Part shown: positions 57,650 through 64,000 of the stretch, piece after piece
Numbering within the stretch: the stretch's first letter is position 1
Layout of the letters: each line of letters starts with the position of its first letter
Assembly (NCBI GenBank): GCA_029215795.1
Contig: JARDYH010000001.1
Span: 404,525,154 to 404,589,153, forward strand
DNA length: 64,000 nucleotides
Direction: 5' to 3'
DNA from: Anniella stebbinsi
Taxonomy: Eukaryota; Chordata; Lepidosauria; Squamata; Anniellidae
Notes under the pieces: generated by a model
The model's input: the letters and a program-made list of their open reading frames with translations, nothing else
Database searches by the model: none
Told to the model about the DNA's origin: nothing
Made by a program: the position numbers and the translations under genes

Positions 57650-60600
57650 CAATTTAGGTCATCCTTTGCATTGTCTGATGTTCAAAATACGCATTTCTAG
57701 ATTGCACAGTGTATTTTGATCTGAGGGTTTTTGTGGGTTTGGTTTTTTTTTGAGCCAAAGACTGTGTTGCAACATTTAGAGAAGCGCAGTACCTGGTGGA
57801 TAGCTGCCCTCCAATTTTTACATCAGTCTAGGAGGTGCATCAGAGCCTTTGCTCTTGGAATTCACAAAGATCAATATCCTGAAGCATCCCTAAATACGCT
57901 CCCACATGTTTGTCTATCCCAGGTTGTTTTTTGTTTTAGAAATAGCAGCTGCGCAGGTGGGGAAATGTTTAATCCAGACCGGAGCCATGGCACATGGGGA
58001 AATGGAAGCCCACCGAGCATATGGTCTGCAGAAAGGCTGGGCCCGAGCACCTTGGACAGCTCTTAAGTGCACAACGTGCTGTGAGGAAAGCCAGAGGCTG
58101 GCTGCTAATAACCCACTGCCTCCATATTAGCCCCCCCTGGGCTGCTCCACGCCCCCCACCCCTCCTGCCACCAGAGGAATCGGGCTTCTGAAAGGGGCAA
58201 CCACTGGGCCTTGACCTGGAGGTGAGTGAGTCTACCTCTCTCAGCAGTGTCTCAGCTGGCACGCTCCTTCCCTGGGTTGTCGGACAGAGGCTGTGGAGCA
58301 GGAGACACTTGGTTTCCTGGGCCGGGTGAAGGATCCCAGGCCCGTGGGCCGCATGTGGCCCTCTTAGAGTCCCAATATGGCCTTCAGGGTTCCCTGGATG
58401 GCTCCTCCCACCCATCCTTTGGAGACATTCTGGCTTTTGTGTGGTTTTCTCCCCATTCTAAAAGGTTGAACGTGGTCCCTGAGAGCCTCTCCAAAACTGG
58501 ATTTCAGCTGAAGGAGGTTCAGCACCCCTGCCTCCGGTGCATCAGACTCAGGTGCTCATGTCTCTCACTTAGGAAGGCCTGGAGCTGTGGGGATTTGGCA
58601 CTTGGAGCTGGGACCAGATTCTATCACAAGTCCGTTTAAAGCAGCAAAGGAGGGCCAGACACTGTCGAGTGCATCCTGTTCCCGCCAGCTGTTCCCCATC
58701 TGCAGACTCTCCTCTCGCTCTCCATCCTGCCTATCTTCTCCAGAAGGCTCCCTTTATGCTGTAATCAAACCCAAATGCTTCCCTCCCTGGGCTTTGTCAC
58801 GGGCTTGGGGGAGAGCAGACAAATCAACCACCAGAGGTTTTCTTGGAGTTGTTTTCTCTCCTCGAAGGGCAGCGCTAACTTCCCTTTGTTGTGATGTTGC
58901 CCTGTGGCCGTCTGCGCTGCTTCAGATGTGCTGGACTCCAACGCCATTAGCCAAACAGCCCACCAGCTCGCTATGGTGGCCCTCAAGAGCACCATATCCA
59001 TTTTCAGTGCCGGTTTCTCTGGCCCTGGCCAGCGTATGGTTGTGGATAATCTGTCAGCTCATGTGAATTTCAAACAGTTGTATTTGCATTGCTGTTTTTC
59101 TTTAATTGCATGGATTCTGTGGTCTTAGGCTGCATAGGGGAGAGATGTGTATGGGCCATGTGTGTGACTTCAGAGCATCCTCACCACCACCACCTCCACC
59201 CTTAATGTGATGGTGATGGTGATGATGGTGGTGGTGGTGGTGGTGGTGGTGGCATGTCTGGCTGAAGCCTCGCTGAATAAACACTTGAATAGCAGGAAAT
59301 GCCTGAGTGCAGAGGCGAAGAGTTTCCCAACCCTGGACTCGCCCGGAGGCAGAGCTGACATTCAAAGCATCAAGAGAGCAACAGTGTGTGAGATTAAAGC
59401 TAATGTTGCTCCAGAGCTCACAGGGCCCCCACCCACATCCCACGTCAAACATAAAAAGCACCCCCAACACTAGAGAGAGGAAATTATTCCCCACAGGCCT
59501 GCTGCACCAAGGCCCCAGGTGGAAATGAGAGGGAATGGCTCAGATCCGGTCTGTTGCCTGCCATGGGCTTACTCTGGGTTGTATTGTAAGCCATTTCCTT
59601 GGATGCTAGTTTTTTGTAGAATGGTGGGATATCTTTTTTTTAAAAAAGAAAGAAAACACACACCTCAAAATGCAAAACCTGCAAAATTCCACTGTCTCCC
59701 CTTGGATTTGGCCCATGTTGGAGCAGCAGTGGAGGGAGGGAGGGGGTGCTGTTTCCCCCCGCCATTGCCCATGCTGGGTCAGCTCTGTTTCTGGAGCCGG
59801 GCCCATTTCCATAAAGCAATTAAGCCCAAAGAACCCTGGGAGACTGAAACATCAATAGCCTAAATGGTAACACGCAGGCTGTGTGCGAATGTTGCATGCA
59901 TCTCTTTCTCTGCCTTTTGACAGGGGTCCATCACTCCGTCACCATGGCAACATAGAGTGGGGGCACATGAGCCCACCGAGTTGGAGTGGGGGGGGGGGAA
60001 AGTACGAAAGGGTCAGGAGCTGCTCGGGTGGATGCCGGTATGCGGAATTGTGAATCTGACATGCGGCAAGCGCCGGGTGCTGTATTTTATTTTTAGTAAC
60101 CCTGGTGAGGAAAGCGAGGCGGAAGGAAATTGGTTCTTGTTTGCAAGAATGCCGGTGTGTTCTTGGAGAGCGTGAAATGTGGCATAAAAGGGGGTGCATG
60201 TGGTGGCGGAGGAGCTGGGCCGGCAGGCGACGATGGCCTTGGAGGAGCAGCTGGGTCTGCTGGTGTGCGGGGCATTCCCTCGTGAGAAGGCCACTGTCAT
60301 TGAAGCAGCGGTATTCTTTAAGCAATGGGAAGTAGCAAAATGCAGATGATAAGCAGGAGGGGCTGATGGGCTGCCATTCACAGGCTAATAATCTCCATGA
60401 AATTGGCACCCACAAAAAGCCCAGCCTTTCTCTCTTTGGCCATCTTTCATATCAATGTAGCCCTTTTTGCGTTGATTTTTGTAATGATGTCCTCATGGTG
60501 GATCACAGGAACATGACTTATCTATTTACTTAATTCATCCTGCCTTTTTGGGGAAAGGACATGATAACTGAGTGAGCGCGAGTCCTTCTAAAACAAGATA

Positions 60601-60690
60601 TCCAAGGACAAGAACCCAAGAACAGACTTTGAACGGCATTCAGGAAGCGATAAAAAAAAAAAGTCAAGAATTAGGTGCCGTTAAAATGGC
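57650..60690. other. CCDC33 intron 4, no recognised exon
   Basis: Includes a half palindromic element at about 58920-58985 (tcagatgtgctggactccaa), a CCA/TGG-rich inverted tract at 59183-59252, and the G tract at 59988-59997. Open frames here do not resemble CCDC33. Confidence 0.45.
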
Positions 60691-60698
60691 CTTCTCCA

Positions 60699-60816
60699 CC
60701 ATGGCACCCTTCAAATGTGTCACACTGCAAATCCCATAATTCCCAGCCAGTGTGGCCAATGGGGATTATGGGAGTTGCAGTCCAACACATCCGGAGGACA
60801 CCTGGTTAGGGAAGGC
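60699..60816. repeat. Short palindromic element ('ctacaactccca' family)
   Basis: ccatggcacccttcaaatgt with gcaaatcccataattccc, then attatgggagttgcagtcca and catccggaggacacctggtt, a near-complete hairpin. Confidence 0.85.
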
Positions 60817-60899
60817 TGCATGAAAGCCAGGGGGAAGGCAAATAAGGAGCACCTGCTGCTCTTTTTAAAAAGAAGAAGATGATAAACGACAGGTGCTGT

Positions 60900-62229
60900 T
60901 ATACCCAGCACATTTGTCTAGGAAGCGGGTTTTTTTGTGACTGGCTTTGCTGCTGTCTAGAGCCCTTTTAAGACTCTGGTGCTACTGGGCTCTGGTGTTG
61001 TGGAGCAGAAACCTGGGGGTTGGCGCTGCTCCAGGACTCTTTTCACAGTAGGTGGTGGCGGCGGCGGCATCTGGCAAAATGGCATTTGCCAGTTTGGTAA
61101 GGTTGAAGTGGGCTGGGCTGGGCTGGGGGGAGGGAGGGGGCAGGAAGACAGTCTGGCTGGGCAAAATACCTCTTTGTTAGGTAGGCTGTTGGGAATCCAA
61201 CCCAGGGATGGACAGACTCACCTCCATTTGGTCCCTGTGAGCGTTGGCTCCCCGTCCTCCCCAATCACTGAGTGGCCGTGCACCAGACAAGTGGGTCTGG
61301 CAGCCACCCTTCCCCATAGTGAGCTGTCATTTTCATAGAAATGGTGGTTTGAAGATTTATGTAGCAGTAACGTTGCACACATGGTGGCCGTAAAGGAGCC
61401 ATTTCCACAGCATTACTCAGCGGGTGGGTCTGGGGAGGGGTGAGTGTGGTCCGGGGGTCTGGGCACGGGGGAGCCTGCTGGACGCACGGACCTAGTTGGG
61501 TGCTCGTGACATCCCTAATCTCCCCCTCCCCCTCATCCCTGCTACCCAAACCACATGCACATGATCCAGACTCACAGATCAGTTCCAAACCAGGGGATGT
61601 ACATGTGTGCAGGCATATCATTTCTGGAACAATTTCTCCACCCTCTTGCCACCCTGGTGGATTTAGTTCAAGACAAGGGCTTAATTTATGAGAGCTAAAT
61701 TAGGGTCCATTATAGGCATTGAACCCACCGTCTTTTTAAAGATTTCAGAGAAGGAGCCAAACAAATGTCAGGATCGGCCCAACGAGCTCCTTTGTACCTC
61801 CTCCCCCTCCTCCTGTGTAAAATACTCAAGAGGCGAAAGTCCTGACCAGGGATCCCAATCCATTCCCCCTCCTCCCCAGGGGTGTCTGCTTCTCAATTAC
61901 ATGATGCCCCTTTTAATTCTTGCTCCTCTTAATTTTTATTCATTGGCGACCCGACAGCCTTTGGCAGGTTGTAAGAGTTGGCTCTTTGCGTCTGTTCATG
62001 GCTCAGAGGGGAAGAAATGAGCTGTTGTGTCTGTGGAACAGGAGCCCTTGAGAAAAAAACTCCATTTTTGGAATGGAGGCTGGTGGGAGGTGTGCAAATT
62101 ATTAGAGGTGTATGAATTGGGGGCTCCCAAGAAGGTGTGGGGAGGAGGCACCCCCACCTTCTGCAGCACTGCAGGTTCAGAGTCAGGTCGAGGACACAGA
62201 GGCTGAATCTTGTGACACAACACATCAAC
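60900..62229. other. CCDC33 intron 4, no recognised exon
   Basis: GGC-rich patch at 61053-61070 and a gggctgggctggg repeat near 61109. No splice-compatible open frame with family resemblance. Confidence 0.4.
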
Positions 62230-62346
62230 CCGGTGCTCTCCAGATGTTTTGGACTGCATCTCCCACCATCCCTCAGGATTGGCTGTGCTGGCTGGGGCTG
62301 AAGGGAAGTAAAATCCAAAACATCTGGTGAGCATCAGGCTGGTGAA
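62230..62346. repeat. Short palindromic element ('ctacaactccca' family)
   Basis: ggtgctctccagatgttttg and actgcatctcccaccat pair with gaagggaagtaaaatcc and aaaacatctggtgagcatca. Good hairpin. Confidence 0.85.
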
Positions 62347-63132
62347 CGTTGGTTTAGCACATCCGCTTCCGTAGAGACAAAAGAAATCCAAGGTCTCCAG
62401 AATGATTCTTTTTCTTTCTGTCACGGGGTTGCCGTGAAAGCTTTCATTGTTCCAGCCCTCCGTTGGGCCTCTGGAAGTGGGGGCAGTGGGGTTAGTGAGG
62501 AATTGGGGGGGGGCTCATGCAGCAATGAGCTTTTGAGACAGCAGGAGGAGGGTGTGCTGCAGAATGACTGAGGCTCGATGAATAGGTAGCACTCCTCACA
62601 CGGGGCTCTCAAAAGGCATCCATTCCAGACATGGCATCAGCCTTGCACCTGAAGCCTTGACCTTGGCTTCATGATGTATTCGGCAAGAAAGCTCCCCATC
62701 CGGCTCAGAATTGGGCTCAGACAACTGAAGCACATCCCTTCCCCCCACCTGCCCAAGCTCAGAGAACCCATTGCTGAGCTACGTCTGACTCTGATCTGCC
62801 CCTGTGGATGCCACTGAGAGCACAACGGATCCCAGTTCTTCCCCTGAGCGTCAGACTGGACCTTCAGCCTCCTCCTCTCCTGCCACCACCTCAAGACACA
62901 GGAGGGGAGGGGAGGAGGTCTCCCCAGCCCTTCCCAGCCCTTGGCAGGCTGCTAAGGCCGTCACCCAGGCACCAGGGGCATGAGGGGAGGGGGTGCTGTA
63001 TTTCCCCGTGCTCCTGACCACTGGCTCCCAGCCGTAGCCCCACCCCAGGGGCTGGAGGGAGGAGGAGACCATTGATGCGCTGCTACCACCGCAGCAAGCC
63101 AGGTAAGTGAGTGGGTGAAGGGGGGGACAGGC

Positions 63133-63246
63133 AGTGGGGGCTGGTGGCTCCGATACCAGTGGGGCAGTGAATCCATCAGAACCAGCCAGAACTCGGAAGG
63201 AGCTCTCCAAGGCCCCACTGATATCGCTGCCCCCCCTGCCTCCACT
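63133..63246. repeat. Palindromic family (ttcagtcag) copy, inverse orientation
   Basis: gctggtggctccgataccag, gggcagtgaatccatcagaa and ctcggaaggagctctccaag are the reverse complement of the arm at 50780-50878. Confidence 0.75.
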
Positions 63247-63966
63247 GGCGACAGGGCTTGAGTTGAAACAGAGCTTCATATCTGGGGTGAGCATTACGAG
63301 CAACTCAGGCTTGCATTTCCATGCTAGGGAATCTGGCATCGCTTGTGACGGCCAATCGGGACAACGGCTCCCCTGGGCACCACCCAGGATTGAAGAGCCG
63401 TGATGCGACAGGAGTCCAACCAATGTTCTGCACAGCTTTGTAACTTTGAAATTCGACTCTTCTGCCCTCTGAGAGTTGTGAGAAAGCAGATGCTCTGGGC
63501 TTCGCCCGCCTGCCTGGAATTGATCTTCTTGACCCTGAATTTCTGGTTCGCCTTCTTGCCTCCATTCCTCGCCAACTCTGCCCTTTGCCCCAGACCTCGT
63601 CCTCCGCTTCTGTTCCTTCTTTCTCATGCCGTCGCCTCCTTTGCACCCTTTCTTCAGCCTTCTTGATTCTGAGCTCCCTGGACTTCCGCTTCCGTCTACC
63701 CCAACATTTCCCCAGTCCTCACGGCCTGCCCTGGTGTGAGGTTCTAATACCAGCCAAACTGATTTTCCTTCCCTTACAGAATCTGGACTCTGCAAAGTTT
63801 AGTCCTCTGGAGCACTGGGAATTCTGTGCCACCCCAGTCCGCAATCAAGGCTTCCCTGCCGCAAGGAGAGCACAATTTCCATGTCGGTGTGGGCTGATAT
63901 TCAGGGGTTGGAGTCAAGCAGGCCGTGGAGCCGTGTGAAGTCTGACGTTGTGTTTCTGTGTTGCAG

Positions 63967-64000
63967 CAAACGTCCTACGTTTGGGTTCTGTCCGGTTTTG
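63967..64000 (+). other. CCDC33: Possible start of the next CCDC33 exon at the window edge
   Basis: A good acceptor (tgtttctgtgttgcag) ends at 63966. Joined to the GT left by the previous exon, the first base C makes Val and the next codon AAA makes Lys, as expected after the conserved YVVV-K stretch. The following residues, RPTFGFCPVL, do not clearly match the family, and the window ends. Phase-compatible but unproven. Confidence 0.2.

Noticed and set aside
59183..59361. Poly-His or poly-Thr open frames on the minus strand
   Set aside because: Produced by the CCA/TGG trinucleotide tract; no surrounding coding signal.
61688..61830. Possible CCDC33 exon with EKEPNKCQDRPNELL
   Set aside because: Looks faintly like a charged linker after the C2 strand, but the frame does not fit the phase left by exon 53580-53743 (two bases over), and no donor follows at a sensible place.
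62851..63795. 314-codon open frame on the minus strand
   Set aside because: It overlaps a palindromic repeat (63133-63246), is rich in Gly/Ser/Pro/Arg from GC-rich DNA, has no recognisable domain, and lies inside the CCDC33 region on the opposite strand. Judged a chance frame.

Overview
This is a vertebrate nuclear DNA window with spliced genes, long introns and many transposon remnants. The organism is most likely a squamate reptile (lizard). Reasons: CR1 and L2 LINE 3' ends, tRNA-derived and MIR/L2-type SINEs, many short palindromic DNA elements around a 'ctacaactccca' motif, and the STRA6-CCDC33 gene pair in the same head-to-head order as on human chromosome 15. No alignment was run; gene identities rest on recognising the translated exons, and they are supported by splice phases that agree at every junction.

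Left part (1-10.3 kb, minus strand): the first five coding exons of STRA6, the membrane receptor that takes retinol from plasma RBP4. The exons are 10248-10154, 5162-5084, 4391-4306, 3304-3165 and 2011-1845. Together they give 567 bases, exactly 189 codons, and end in phase 0. The rest of STRA6 lies left of the window.

Middle (10.3-20.9 kb): the intergenic interval between the two divergent genes. It holds LINE and SINE debris, a possible solo LTR-like insertion inside an L2 copy, a (TAA)n tract, a 37-bp tandem duplication, and a CpG-rich stretch (about 18.4-20.0 kb) with E-box and CRE-like sites. That stretch also has a good minus-strand splice donor that may end a non-coding first exon of STRA6.

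Right part (20.9-64 kb, plus strand): the first four recognised coding exons of CCDC33, a testis-associated C2-domain/coiled-coil protein. The exons are 20917-21226, 22241-22719, 24414-24638 and 53580-53743. The intron before the fourth exon is about 29 kb. After it comes at least 10 kb of intron with no exon I can recognise; a phase-compatible acceptor at 63966 may start the next one.

The remaining sequence is transposon-rich. Most worth a second look: a roughly 700-bp fold-back element with nested perfect hairpins (55.8-56.5 kb), a palindromic element nested inside another (39.4-39.9 kb), a palindromic repeat family seen at five loci, and matched composite hAT-like palindromes at two loci. 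I found no complete retroelement, RNA gene, CRISPR array or prokaryote-style gene system, and I do not think the window contains a new multi-gene system.
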